Part shown: positions 54,857 through 63,742 of the stretch, in pieces
Layout of the letters: each line of letters opens with the position of its first letter
Position numbering within the stretch: position 1 is the stretch's first letter
NCBI GenBank assembly: GCA_045562575.1
Contig: JBJKVQ010000040.1
Coordinates: 62,001-126,000, forward strand
Origin: UBA6952 sp045562575
GTDB taxonomy: Bacteria > Chloroflexota > Dehalococcoidia > Lucifugimonadales > UBA6952
Direction: 5' to 3'
DNA: 64,000 bases
Notes under the pieces: generated by a model
The model's input: the letters and a program-made list of their open reading frames with translations, nothing else
Told to the model about the DNA's origin: nothing
Databases searched by the model: none
Made by a program: the position numbers and the translations under genes

Positions 54857-56299
54857 TTAAGCATCAAAACTTAAAAAGAATTCATATGGATGTGGGCGAA
54901 GCCTAACAGGATCCACGTCATTTTCACGTTTAAAATCAATCCATCCTCTAATTAAATCCTCAGTGAAGACACCGCCTTTTAATAAAAAGTCATGATCGTC
55001 TTCTAATGCTTGTAATGCTTCTTCCAAGCTACTTGGAACTTGAGGTAATTTTGCCATATCTTCAGCACTTAATGAGAAAAGATCTGATTCTAATGGATCT
55101 CCAGGCTCATATCCATTTTCTATACCATCTAATCCTGCCATTAACATCGCAGCGAATGTTAAATAAGGATTACAAGTTGGATCTGCAGAACGGAATTCAA
55201 CTCTTTTTGCCTTTGGATTTTGAAAATACATTGGGATTCTACATGCAGCCGATCTATTTCTTGCTGAAAGTGCTAAGATTGTTGGAGCTTCAAACCCAGG
55301 TGTTAATCTTTTATATGAGTTTGTGGTTGGTGCAGCTAAGGCCATCAATGCTTTTCCATGTTTAATAAGTCCGCCAATGTAATTCAAAGCAAGTTTAGAT
55401 AAGCCAGCATATTCATCACCAGCAAACAAAGGAACTCCATCTTTCCAAATAGATTGGTGCGTATGCATCCCTGTCCCATTATCATTAAAAAGAGGTTTTG
55501 GCATAAATGTGACAACTTTGTCATATTTTGCAGCTACGTTTTTCACGACATATTTATAATTCATAACATTGTCCGCTGTTTTAACAAGACTATCAAAAAC
55601 TATATCTATTTCACCTTGTCCGCCTGTAGCAACCTCATGGTGATGTTTTTCAACAGCAATATTAAATCCATTTATTAAGGTCCTTACCATTTCTGAACGA
55701 ATATCTTGTAGGGTATCTACTGGAGGTACAGGGAAATAGCCTTCTTTATGCCTGGGTCTATTACCTTTATTTAAGGTAGTTCCATCTAACATTGTTAGGT
55801 CTCCAGAATTCCAGATACCTTCATCAGAATCAACAAAATGATATCCATGATTGGCACCATAGCTAAATCTGACAGAATCAAATATAAAAAATTCTACTTC
55901 AGGACCCCAAAATGAAGTGTCGCCTATACCTAAAGATTGCAAATAAGCCTCAGCTTTTTTTGCCACATTTCTAGGATCCCTAGAATAACTTTCACTAGTC
56001 AATGGGTCTCTAATATCAGCAATAACCGTTAACTGGCCTTCATTGAAAGGATCCTTCTTTACAGTAGATATATCTGGAACTAACAACATATCAGATTCAT
56101 CTATTGACTGAAAACCTCTTATAGAGGATCCATCAAATCCAGTTCCATCTTGAAACAAAGATTCAGTAACTTCACTTGTAGGCACAGAAACGTGTTGCCA
56201 TGTTCCTGGTAAATCTATAAATTTAATGTCAAGGATATCACTTCCTGTGTCTTCCATTAGTTTAAGCACATCGCCTATATTTTTTGGTTCATTTGCCAT
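54857..56299 (-). CDS. glnA: Glutamine synthetase type I
   Basis: Main ammonium-assimilating ligase, 480 residues. Family blocks include DGSSIRGFQSIDESDMLL, WGPEVEFFIFD, HHEVATGGQGEIDIVF, GTGMHTHQSIW and RSAACRIP. Length is that of the beta type. In Escherichia coli the adenylylated Tyr397 sits in KNLYDLPPEE; here the equivalent is SDLFSLSAED, with Phe for Tyr, so GlnE-type control should be impossible. Expression is probably governed by the GTTAC-n6-GTTAA box and the inverted repeat upstream. GAGGTG precedes the ATG. Confidence 0.95.
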   Translation of the reverse strand: MANEPKNIGDVLKLMEDTGSDILDIKFIDLPGTWQHVSVPTSEVTESLFQDGTGFDGSSIRGFQSIDESDMLLVPDISTVKKDPFNEGQLTVIADIRDPLTSESYSRDPRNVAKKAEAYLQSLGIGDTSFWGPEVEFFIFDSVRFSYGANHGYHFVDSDEGIWNSGDLTMLDGTTLNKGNRPRHKEGYFPVPPVDTLQDIRSEMVRTLINGFNIAVEKHHHEVATGGQGEIDIVFDSLVKTADNVMNYKYVVKNVAAKYDKVVTFMPKPLFNDNGTGMHTHQSIWKDGVPLFAGDEYAGLSKLALNYIGGLIKHGKALMALAAPTTNSYKRLTPGFEAPTILALSARNRSAACRIPMYFQNPKAKRVEFRSADPTCNPYLTFAAMLMAGLDGIENGYEPGDPLESDLFSLSAEDMAKLPQVPSSLEEALQALEDDHDFLLKGGVFTEDLIRGWIDFKRENDVDPVRLRPHPYEFFLSFDA

Positions 56300-56338
56300 T
56301 TTTCACCTCAAACCTTTGATTTTTGATTTTCTTAAAGC

Positions 56339-56398
56339 ACTAGATCGATATATATTTTTCTTCGAGGCTTTAATGAAGGTCGTATATATCGATCTAGT
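56339..56398. promoter_or_regulatory. 16-bp perfect inverted repeat upstream of glnA
   Basis: ACTAGATCGATATATA (56339-56354) and its exact complement (56383-56398), separated by 28 bp, 40-100 bp before the glnA start. The spacer contains a small CTTC/GAAG hairpin. It could be a leader RNA structure or an operator. It does not match the glnA riboswitch as I remember it. Confidence 0.6.
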
Positions 56399-56436
56399 AA
56401 TTATACCAAACAGTTTAAATTTTTATTCCTTTTTTG

Positions 56437-56452
56437 GTTACAATTGTGTTAA
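56437..56452 (-). promoter_or_regulatory. GlnR-like box upstream of glnA
   Basis: GTTAC-n6-GTTAA on plus (TTAAC-n6-GTAAC in the gene's direction), about 140 bp before glnA and 16 bp after the amtB stop. Confidence 0.5.
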
Positions 56453-56467
56453 CAAATTAAATACACA

Positions 56468-57673
56468 TTATGCGTCTGCTCCATCAGCTACGTATCCACG
56501 TTCACCATGGGATGTCAAATCTGTTCCAATATCTTCATCAGTTTCAGAAACACGTAATCCCATCACTACATCCAAAACTTTTAATATCACTGCACTCACA
56601 ATAAAGCCATATACCAATGTAGCTACTACGGCTATTATTTGTTCGATCATAATTGATCCATTGCCTTCTAGTAACCCCTTGGTTCCCCCAATAGCTTCGA
56701 CTGCAAAAACTCCAGTCATAATTGCACCCCAAATACCACCTATACCATGAACAGGAAAAACTTCCAATGCATCGTCTAAATTGAAATTTGATCGTACTAT
56801 AACAGCTCCATAACAAAGAGCGCCTGCACCTGCACCAATAGCAAGTGCTCCTAATGGATTTACAAAACCTGAAGCAGGAGTAATGGCTACTAATCCAGCA
56901 ACAGCTCCAGATGCCGCACCCACCGCACTAAACCTACCAGTTTTAAGATATTGCAAAATTACCCAAGATGTTAAAGCCGTTCCTGCAGCTATGTTAGTAA
57001 CTAAAAAAGCCATAGTTGCCCTAGCATCAGAAGCGAGTTCAGATCCTGCGTTGAAACCAAACCATCCAAACCAAAGCATACCAGCCCCTAATAAAACAAA
57101 AGGCACACTATGTGGCTCAACTCCTGAACTTATATTTCTTCTGGGCCCGAGAAGCCATGCTGCTGCTACAGCTGCAATTCCTGCATTAATGTGAACAACA
57201 GTACCGCCAGCAAAATCTAAAGCACCTCTCTCAAATAGCCAACCACCTGAAGCCCAAACCCAGTGACAAATAGGGGCGTATACAAAAGTTAACCAAAGAA
57301 CTAAGAAAACCATGTATGTTGAAAACTTAAATCTTTCAGCAAATGCACCTGTAATTAGTGCAGGGGTAATAATAGCAAACATACCTTGAAACGCTACAAA
57401 TATAATGGTATCTCCGTCAGTTACGTCTAAACCATTTAGTCCAAACATATCTAAGTTACCTATAAAAGGACCTGATCCACTAAATGCTAAGCTGTAACCC
57501 CATAAAACCCAAACTATTGTTGCAAGCCCCATAGATATAAAGCTGAACATCATGGTGTTTACTATGTTTTTAGCACGCACTAATCCACCATAAAAAAAAG
57601 CTAACCCCGGAGTCATTAATAAAACTAATGCACTCGCAGTTATCATCCAAGCTAAATTTCCAGTATCATTCAT
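56468..57673 (-). CDS. amtB: Ammonium transporter
   Basis: Amt/MEP channel, 401 residues from the ATG at 57673, which has GGAGG 5 nt upstream. A longer in-frame start would add 23 residues ahead of the conserved NLAWMITASALVLLMTPGLA. Eleven membrane segments; conserved AFFYGGLVRAKN, the twin-His region (GGTVVHINAG and FPVHGIGGIWG) and the Trp/Phe gate segments are visible. The C-terminal cytoplasmic tail, the site of PII docking, is present (GLRVSETDEDIGTDLTSHGE). It lies just downstream of the glnR-like gene, with two box arrays between. Confidence 0.96.
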   Translation of the reverse strand: MNDTGNLAWMITASALVLLMTPGLAFFYGGLVRAKNIVNTMMFSFISMGLATIVWVLWGYSLAFSGSGPFIGNLDMFGLNGLDVTDGDTIIFVAFQGMFAIITPALITGAFAERFKFSTYMVFLVLWLTFVYAPICHWVWASGGWLFERGALDFAGGTVVHINAGIAAVAAAWLLGPRRNISSGVEPHSVPFVLLGAGMLWFGWFGFNAGSELASDARATMAFLVTNIAAGTALTSWVILQYLKTGRFSAVGAASGAVAGLVAITPASGFVNPLGALAIGAGAGALCYGAVIVRSNFNLDDALEVFPVHGIGGIWGAIMTGVFAVEAIGGTKGLLEGNGSIMIEQIIAVVATLVYGFIVSAVILKVLDVVMGLRVSETDEDIGTDLTSHGERGYVADGADA

Positions 57674-57749
57674 TTTAACCTCCAAATAGATTTGCTGAAT
57701 AATAAATATCAACATTATTGAATAATTAAAATTATGATGCACTTAAAAA

Positions 57750-57787
57750 ATTACATCGCTATTACTTGAATGTTAAATATAGGTAAA
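57750..57787 (-). promoter_or_regulatory. GlnR-like box array 1, amtB promoter
   Basis: Four pentamers with exact 11-bp period: ATTAC (57750), ATTAC (57761), GTTAA (57772), GTAAA (57783). In the amtB direction it reads as TTTAC-n6-TTAAC-n6-GTAAT-n6-GTAAT, about 77 bp before the start codon. Confidence 0.55.
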
Positions 57788-57802
57788 GAAAATAATCGAA
57801 TA

Positions 57803-57851
57803 ATTACAAAGAGGTTAATTGATTGTTAATTGTATGTAAAATTAATGAATA
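57803..57851 (-). promoter_or_regulatory. GlnR-like box array 2, glnR-amtB intergenic region
   Basis: Five pentamers with exact 11-bp period: ATTAC (57803), GTTAA (57814), GTTAA (57825), GTAAA (57836), GAATA (57847), ending 11 bp before the glnR stop. The two arrays are 20 bp apart in register. Confidence 0.5.
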
Positions 57852-57862
57852 AATGAACAAAC

Positions 57863-58513
57863 TTAAATAAATTTGTACCCTACATTTCTTATAGTTTCTA
57901 TAAAAAAATTCCCATTTATTTCAATTTTGCTTCTTAATCTTCGTATATGTACATCAACTGTTCGGGTGCCTCCATAATAATCGTATTCCCAAATATCAGT
58001 TAGTAAAACTTCTCGAGAAAATACTCTTCCGGGATTTGCAGCCAAAATACAAAGCAGTCTGTATTCTTTGTAAGTTAGCATTACTTTAACATTCGCAACA
58101 AAAACTTCATATTTCTCTGTATCAATTCTTAAGTTTTGTGCTGTAATTACAGTTGGTATAGAGTGATTTGGTCCTGAATTGTTTTCAGTTTTTTGCTTTA
58201 TTCTTGCTGTAAATTCACCCAAATGATATGGATTCGTTATAAAATCGCGACCACCCCATGAATTGTCATAAAAAGGAAGAACTTCTTTTGTAACAGCTAA
58301 AAAAAATGGCACTTCAAGCATTGTTGCTAAATCATTAGCTTTAGTAATAATATCATGATCTATATTTGTGAGTTCTAGCAAAACCCCGTCTAGTTCTAAT
58401 GATGATCCTGTTGAATCGGAATCAGAAAAATAAGAAATATCTTCTGCTTTGAGTGCAGATTCTAATTCTTCAGAGATATTATCGTTTGTAGAAATAACAC
58501 GTAAGTTTAACAT
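57863..58513 (-). CDS. OmpR-family winged-helix regulator, GlnR-like
   Basis: 216 residues: a degenerate receiver domain (1 to about 115) and a C-terminal OmpR/PhoB winged helix (MLTYKEYRLLCILAANPGRVFSREVLL, then TRTVDVHIRRLRSKIE and IRNVGYKF). The normal phospho-acceptor strand (DLxLLD) reads GVLLELTN, so Asp is lost and phosphorylation is unlikely, as in actinobacterial GlnR. There is no histidine kinase gene next to it. The position beside amtB and glnA, and the GTTAC boxes before nitrogen genes, support a GlnR role. GGAGA precedes the ATG; it follows cysK by 17 nt. Confidence 0.8.
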   Translation of the reverse strand: MLNLRVISTNDNISEELESALKAEDISYFSDSDSTGSSLELDGVLLELTNIDHDIITKANDLATMLEVPFFLAVTKEVLPFYDNSWGGRDFITNPYHLGEFTARIKQKTENNSGPNHSIPTVITAQNLRIDTEKYEVFVANVKVMLTYKEYRLLCILAANPGRVFSREVLLTDIWEYDYYGGTRTVDVHIRRLRSKIEINGNFFIETIRNVGYKFI

Positions 58514-58530
58514 TATTCTCCATCAATAAA

Positions 58531-59499
58531 TTACCACCAGAGCTTACTTTCGAGTTCTTCTTGAAGATCTGAATATTCTTTGGTCCATAAATTTGTGCTC
58601 AAATATTTCCAACCAGCGTCGGCTAATAGGCATACAATATTTCCTTTTTCCAAACGCCTAGCGACTTTCATAGCAGTTGCAACAACAGCACCACAGGATA
58701 TTCCTGCAAATATTGCCTCTTTATCTAAGAGCATTTTTGTTGCCTTAAAAGCCTCTTCGCTAGAAACCATTATTCTTGCATCTAGTAGGTCTAAGTCCAA
58801 TATAGGTGGAACAAATCCATCTTCTATGCTCCTTAATGCTTGTATTGCATCTCCAGGCTGGGGAGCAGCGGCAACGACTTTTATTTCTGGGTTAAATTCC
58901 TTCAAGCGTCTTCCAGTACCCATTAACGTACCGCCGGTACCTAAACCTGCTACAAAAATATCGATCTCTGGCAATTGATCTATTATTTCTTTACCAGTTC
59001 CATAATAATGAGCTAGTGGATTGGCCTCATTGCCGTATTGATAAGGGAAGAAGTAATTTCCCGAAGAAACCATTTCTTTTGCAACTTCTATAGAGCCATT
59101 TGTGCCCTTTTCACCATCAGAAAAATGAATTTTAGCACCATAAGCGGTCAATAACTGTACTCGCTCAGGACTTACATTTTCGGGGAGAACAATCTCAAGA
59201 TTATAACCTTTCAATTTACAAACCATGGCCAAACCTATACCGGTGTTGCCACTTGAAGGCTCAAGAACAGTGTCCCCTTTTTTGATTTCACCTTTCTCTT
59301 CAGCCATTTCAATCATTTTTAAAGCTATTCTATCTTTGACACTACCAGTTGGGTTAGTACCTTCCAATTTAGCAAAAAGTCTAACATTCTCATTAATAGA
59401 AATATTTGGCATTTCAACTAAGGGGGTATTTCCTACAGCTTTTAAAATCCCTGGGCGATCAATTTGATTATTTTTTTTTGACTTCAATTCTTTAGACAA
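58531..59499 (-). CDS. cysK: Cysteine synthase family PLP enzyme
   Basis: O-acetylserine sulfhydrylase-type beta-replacing enzyme, 322 residues. The PLP Lys is in PTGSVKDRIALKM, the substrate loop is EPSSGNTGIGLA and the phosphate cup is AGLGTGGTLMGTGRRL. The start is TTG at 59499, with AGGT upstream. The moeB-like gene lies 18 nt upstream, an arrangement like cysteine synthases that take sulfur from a carrier protein (CysM with a MoeB activator), so a carrier-dependent CysM role is possible. Confidence 0.88.
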   Translation of the reverse strand: MSKELKSKKNNQIDRPGILKAVGNTPLVEMPNISINENVRLFAKLEGTNPTGSVKDRIALKMIEMAEEKGEIKKGDTVLEPSSGNTGIGLAMVCKLKGYNLEIVLPENVSPERVQLLTAYGAKIHFSDGEKGTNGSIEVAKEMVSSGNYFFPYQYGNEANPLAHYYGTGKEIIDQLPEIDIFVAGLGTGGTLMGTGRRLKEFNPEIKVVAAAPQPGDAIQALRSIEDGFVPPILDLDLLDARIMVSSEEAFKATKMLLDKEAIFAGISCGAVVATAMKVARRLEKGNIVCLLADAGWKYLSTNLWTKEYSDLQEELESKLWW

Positions 59500-59517
59500 A
59501 ATTTTTACCTATCTGAA

Positions 59518-60348
59518 TTAGCCAACTAACTCACTTGAAGCAGGCAATCCACAAAATTCTAAATAATCAATAAGTTCTGTTTGGGACCCATTGCATAAAG
59601 GACAATCTTTATTTTTTCTGTATTTTACGACTCTAAAATCTAAGCTTAATCCATCATATAGCAACAATCTATTTACCAATGGTGTGCCTATATCTAATAA
59701 TACCTTCACGACCTCAGTTGCCTGTATGCTTCCGATAGTGGCAGTAAGTGCACCTAAAACACCAGCTTCAGCACAGGTAGGAACTGATCCTGGTGGTGGT
59801 GGTTCTTTAAATAAACATCTATAACAGGCATTATCAGGCCCAGGAACGTATGTTGTTGCTTGTCCGTCAAACATAAGAATACTACCATCTACCAATGGTT
59901 TTTTTAAGAAGTAACATGCATCATTAACTAGATAGCGAGTAGGGAAATTATCCGCACCGTTTATTACGATATCGTATTGGCCTAGAATTTCCATAGCATT
60001 TGTAGAATTTATTGGTGTTTCGTGAGTCACTACCTTAACATTTGGATTGTATCTTTTTAGTGTTTTAGATGCAGATTGGACTTTAGGCATTCCTATTGAT
60101 TCACTATCATGCAACACTTGTCTTTGTAGATTTGTTAAATCAACCGTATCAAAATCAACAATACCTATAGTGCCCACTCCAGCTAAGGCAAGATAAAGAG
60201 CAACTGGACCACCTAGTCCCCCAGCACCAATGACAACAGCTTTTGAATTAATCAATTTTCTTTGGCCCAAACTGCCAATTTGAGGCATAATTATATGTCT
60301 ACTATATCTATTGACTTGTTCAGGCGTTAACGCATTGCCTTGAGTCAT
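59518..60348 (-). CDS. MoeB/ThiF-family sulfur-carrier adenylyltransferase
   Basis: E1-like enzyme that adenylates the C-terminus of a small sulfur carrier; 276 residues. The ATG at 60348 follows a run of seven Gs and gives MTQGNALTPEQVNRYSRHIIMPQIG; a longer in-frame start lacks family similarity. The nucleotide loop is VIGAGGLGGPVALYLA, the ND/R motif region is NLQRQVLHD, zinc cysteines are CYRCLF and CPLCNG, and the crossover-loop Cys is in PTCAEAG. There is no rhodanese domain. The carrier could be the MoaD-like protein at 34307 or one encoded elsewhere. Confidence 0.88.
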   Translation of the reverse strand: MTQGNALTPEQVNRYSRHIIMPQIGSLGQRKLINSKAVVIGAGGLGGPVALYLALAGVGTIGIVDFDTVDLTNLQRQVLHDSESIGMPKVQSASKTLKRYNPNVKVVTHETPINSTNAMEILGQYDIVINGADNFPTRYLVNDACYFLKKPLVDGSILMFDGQATTYVPGPDNACYRCLFKEPPPPGSVPTCAEAGVLGALTATIGSIQATEVVKVLLDIGTPLVNRLLLYDGLSLDFRVVKYRKNKDCPLCNGSQTELIDYLEFCGLPASSELVG

Positions 60349-60531
60349 CACAGCCCCCCCAAAAGTTTTGTTTCTTAATGAAGTATAGACTATACATGAT
60401 ATCTTAACTTTATGTAAAATGGCAAAACTTAACTTCTCTTTTGGATTAAAGGTTGACATAATTTATAAACTTCTTAGAATAGTTATTTCTTAGACATTAA
60501 TAAATGAAAGAATTTCGGGAAATATAAAGAA

Positions 60532-61197
60532 ATGGCAAACTCAGTATTGGAAATAAAAGTTAAAAAAAGAGATGTAATTGGAAAAAATGTTCGTTTTTTA
60601 CGAAAAAATGGAAAAACTCCTATACATCTATATGGGAATGGTGTTGAATCAGTTTCATTAGAAATCGAGACAGACGAGCTTACTAGGTTGTTAAATCGAG
60701 CCGGTCCAAACACACCAGTATCTATAACTATTGATGATGACAATAACCCTCGTTTTACATACCTACGGGAAGTTCAAAAACACCCTGTTACCGAAAAAGT
60801 TTTACATGTTGATTTTCTTGAGGTTTCTACTACTGAAGAAATTATATCTAATATTTCTGTTGGATTAATTGGAGAATCACCTGCTATAAAATCTTATGGG
60901 GGGCGGGTCAACCAAACGATGCGAACCATACGAGTATCTGCACTACCAAAAGACCTTCCAGAAAGACTCGAAATTGATCTTACTTCGCTTGACAACTTTG
61001 AAAAGGTTTTACGAGTATCTGATATTGAAATTTCTAGCGATGTTTCGTTACTTACTGACTCCGAATCTATTGTTGTAAGAATATCTGCACCTAGAAGAAC
61101 AGGAACTACCACTGGTGGTAGTGATTTTGAAGAACAAACAACTATAGCAGAGACCACTTCTGATAATACTCAAGAAGAAATTACTGAAGGTCAATAA
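60532..61197 (+). CDS. rplY: 50S ribosomal protein L25 (Ctc form)
   Basis: Binds 5S rRNA; 221 residues, the long Ctc form with an N-terminal L25 domain (KVKKRDVIGKNVRFLRKNGKTPIHLYG) and a C-terminal beta domain (VHVDF-type block HVDFLEVS). The tail is Thr/Glu-rich. No clear Shine-Dalgarno sequence lies before the ATG. It converges on fmt with 1 bp between stops. Confidence 0.93.
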   Translation: MANSVLEIKVKKRDVIGKNVRFLRKNGKTPIHLYGNGVESVSLEIETDELTRLLNRAGPNTPVSITIDDDNNPRFTYLREVQKHPVTEKVLHVDFLEVSTTEEIISNISVGLIGESPAIKSYGGRVNQTMRTIRVSALPKDLPERLEIDLTSLDNFEKVLRVSDIEISSDVSLLTDSESIVVRISAPRRTGTTTGGSDFEEQTTIAETTSDNTQEEITEGQ

Positions 61198-61198
61198 A

Positions 61199-62167
61199 TT
61201 AACCTAAGTTTGCTCCTAGAAAACCTGGCTTTCCTCTAACAAACTCAGTAATATCTTGTGAAGAACTCCCTTCTAGTTTAAGTTGGTTAATACCAAGAAA
61301 ACCTTCTCCGCAAATAACCCCCGTGATATCCTCTCCGTTTAATTCAAATTGAGTTACGGTACCGGGAAATTTATTATGTCTTTGATTTCCAGATTCGTTA
61401 ACTATAGAAAATGCTTTTTCAATAATTAATCTTTTAGAATTATAATACGTAAATGCACTCGGCCAAGGATTAAATGCACGGATTTGTCGGCTTATATCTT
61501 CACTATTTAAACCCCAATCAATATTCCCATCATCTTTTGTTAAAAGTTTAGTTATGGTTACATTATCTTTATTTTGTGCAGTAGGAGCTATTTGTCCAGA
61601 AACCAGTAAAGGAATGATCGAGATAAGAAGATTAGATCCAATTTGAAATAATTCTTCTGTTAATGTTTGTGTATTATGCTCAACGGTTATCTTTAAATTT
61701 TCGGTCGCTAGAATTGGCCCAGAATCCATCCCTTTATCAAGCAACATAATACTTACTCCCGTTATTAAATCTCCGTTTAACAATGCTGTCGCAACCGGCG
61801 ATGGACCTCGATATTTGGGTAGTAATGATGGATGTATATTTACAACCCCATATTTAGGTACAGTTAATATTTCCTCAGGAATTATTAACCCATATGCTGC
61901 AACAATTATTAAATCTGGAGATAATTTAATAATATGCTCAACAATATCTCTATTTTTTAAAGACTTAGGTTCAAATACAGGTAAGTCTAAAGTTTTTGCC
62001 AATTGTTTTACTGGACTTTCTAGTAATTTTTTACCCCTGCCATAAAAACTATCTGGTCTTGTAAATACTCCAATTATATTCATTTCTTCTTTGATAATAT
62101 TTTTGAGCACATTTGCTGATATTTCTGGAGTACCAAAATAAATTATATCGATTTTCGTTGATTTCAT
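61199..62167 (-). CDS. fmt: Methionyl-tRNA formyltransferase
   Basis: Formylates initiator Met-tRNA; 322 residues. The N-terminal Rossmann domain starts IDIIYFGTPEISANVL; the catalytic Asn-His...Asp appear as VVNIHPSLLPKYRGPSP and LLDKGMDSGPIL. The C-terminal OB-like domain binds the tRNA. No def gene lies next to it, unlike many genomes. Divergent from dnaA. Confidence 0.96.
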   Translation of the reverse strand: MKSTKIDIIYFGTPEISANVLKNIIKEEMNIIGVFTRPDSFYGRGKKLLESPVKQLAKTLDLPVFEPKSLKNRDIVEHIIKLSPDLIIVAAYGLIIPEEILTVPKYGVVNIHPSLLPKYRGPSPVATALLNGDLITGVSIMLLDKGMDSGPILATENLKITVEHNTQTLTEELFQIGSNLLISIIPLLVSGQIAPTAQNKDNVTITKLLTKDDGNIDWGLNSEDISRQIRAFNPWPSAFTYYNSKRLIIEKAFSIVNESGNQRHNKFPGTVTQFELNGEDITGVICGEGFLGINQLKLEGSSSQDITEFVRGKPGFLGANLG

Positions 62168-62299
62168 TTTTTTTTGCCCTTAATCCTTATTTTGGTACAG
62201 AATACATCAAAATTGATAAAAATTGCATTTCTTCTCTCTTGGTGTTTTATGTAGTAAAAATGATATCCTAGTTTTCCGGCCCTAACTAACATCGGAATT

Positions 62300-63682
62300 A
62301 TGTTTACTATGACACAAAATATCCTGGAACATAATAATATCTGGTCAGCAACTCTTGGTTTACTTGAAATGAAAATTCCAAAAGCCAGCTTTGAAACATG
62401 GCTAAAAGACACATTTGTTTTAAGTTCATCAAATAATGTACTAACAATTGGTGTTTCATCATTATTCGTTTCAGAATGGCTAAATAAAAAGATGAAATTT
62501 CAAATAGAGTCAGCCATTAAAGAGGTGAGTTCAGTAAAAACTAATGTTGTATTTACTGTTGCAAAAAAGAAACAACCTCCTAAAAAAGACTTGCAAAAAG
62601 ACTTGCCTGATTCAAAAAATGATACTACCAAAAAATCTTCGTCAAAGTTTGAAAAATCAAACTATCGATTTGATAATTTCGTAGTTGGAGAATCTAACAA
62701 ACTTGCATATTCATCCGCATTAAGCGTTGCATCAGAACCAGGTGGTAGATTTAACCCTCTATTTATATATTCGGGCGTTGGATTAGGAAAAACACACCTT
62801 TTGCAATCCATTGCAAACCTCATGCGAAAAAATAGCCAAAATATACTTTATGTAACAACAGAACAATTCACTAATGAGTTTGTAACAGCAATACAGAAAA
62901 GAAAAACTGATGAATTTCGATCTAAGTATCGAAACGCTGATGCGCTCATTCTGGACGATATACAATTTCTTCAAGGAAAAGAACAAACCCAAGAAGGTTT
63001 ATTTCATACTTTTAACGATCTACATGATTCTAATAAGCAAATTGTCTTAGCGTGTGACCGACATCCCCAATATGTTGACTTTATTCACGACCGTTTGTTA
63101 TCCAGATTCCAATGGGGTCTGGTTGCAGATATTCAAAGCCCCGAAATTGAAACTCGGGCGGCTATTGTCTTAAAAAAAGCTGAGCAGGCAAACATACCTA
63201 TAACAGAGGATGTTACTAGTCTTCTTGCAACCTTGTATACTCATAGCATTAGGGAATTAGAGGGCAACTTAAACAAATTAATTGCTTACTCTGAGTTTTC
63301 TGGGCTAAATATAAATCTAGATTTAGCAAAATTAGCCTTGGGGCTTGACGCTGAATCATATAATCTTCCAATTCTTGACGTAACTGCTGAAGATTTACTA
63401 ACAATTGTCGCTAAACATTACAAGATTAATGTAGAAAAAATACAAACAAAACAAAGTGGTAGAGCAACAGAACCGCAAAAAGTTGTAATGTATTTAGCAC
63501 TAGAAATCTTAAAATTAAAATATCAAGATGTGATGCCACTTTGTGGAAACTGGACAACTAAAACAATTAGGGCTTCAAATAATTGGGTAAAAAATGAACT
63601 GTCTTCTAACAGAGATTTATCAAAAAGAATCTCTTCAATAAAGTCGATTATTTCCCCAAAACTTTCTTATAAACTCAACTAA
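62300..63682 (+). CDS. dnaA: Chromosomal replication initiator DnaA, diverged DNA-binding signature
   Basis: Replication initiator ATPase, 460 residues. Domain I (IWSATLGLLEMKIPKASFETWLKDT), a Lys-rich linker, the AAA+ domain with SGVGLGKTHLLQSIANL (Walker A), ALILDDIQFL (Walker B) and IRELEGNLNKLIAYS (sensor II) are normal. Domain IV is not: the family signature GGRDHTTVxHA reads CGNWTTKTIRAS, changing residues that contact the DnaA box. No perfect TTATCCACA lies within 500 bp on either side. The first ATG (62300) is used; one three codons later is possible. dnaN does not obviously follow. Confidence 0.93.
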   Translation: MFTMTQNILEHNNIWSATLGLLEMKIPKASFETWLKDTFVLSSSNNVLTIGVSSLFVSEWLNKKMKFQIESAIKEVSSVKTNVVFTVAKKKQPPKKDLQKDLPDSKNDTTKKSSSKFEKSNYRFDNFVVGESNKLAYSSALSVASEPGGRFNPLFIYSGVGLGKTHLLQSIANLMRKNSQNILYVTTEQFTNEFVTAIQKRKTDEFRSKYRNADALILDDIQFLQGKEQTQEGLFHTFNDLHDSNKQIVLACDRHPQYVDFIHDRLLSRFQWGLVADIQSPEIETRAAIVLKKAEQANIPITEDVTSLLATLYTHSIRELEGNLNKLIAYSEFSGLNINLDLAKLALGLDAESYNLPILDVTAEDLLTIVAKHYKINVEKIQTKQSGRATEPQKVVMYLALEILKLKYQDVMPLCGNWTTKTIRASNNWVKNELSSNRDLSKRISSIKSIISPKLSYKLN

Positions 63683-63691
63683 TTGAGTTTA
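63670..63691. terminator. Hairpin at the dnaA stop codon
   Basis: A 9-bp perfect stem TAAACTCAA/TTGAGTTTA with a 4-nt loop spanning the dnaA stop codon. There is no U run, so it may limit read-through weakly or stabilise the message end. Confidence 0.45.
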
Positions 63692-63742
63692 CGTTAACAT
63701 ATTAGTATAACAGTTAAAAATAATAGAATTGGGTGTTTTTAA

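Noticed and set aside
56339..56398. glnA (glutamine) riboswitch
   Set aside because: The conserved core of that riboswitch, as I remember it, is not present; only a long inverted repeat is seen.
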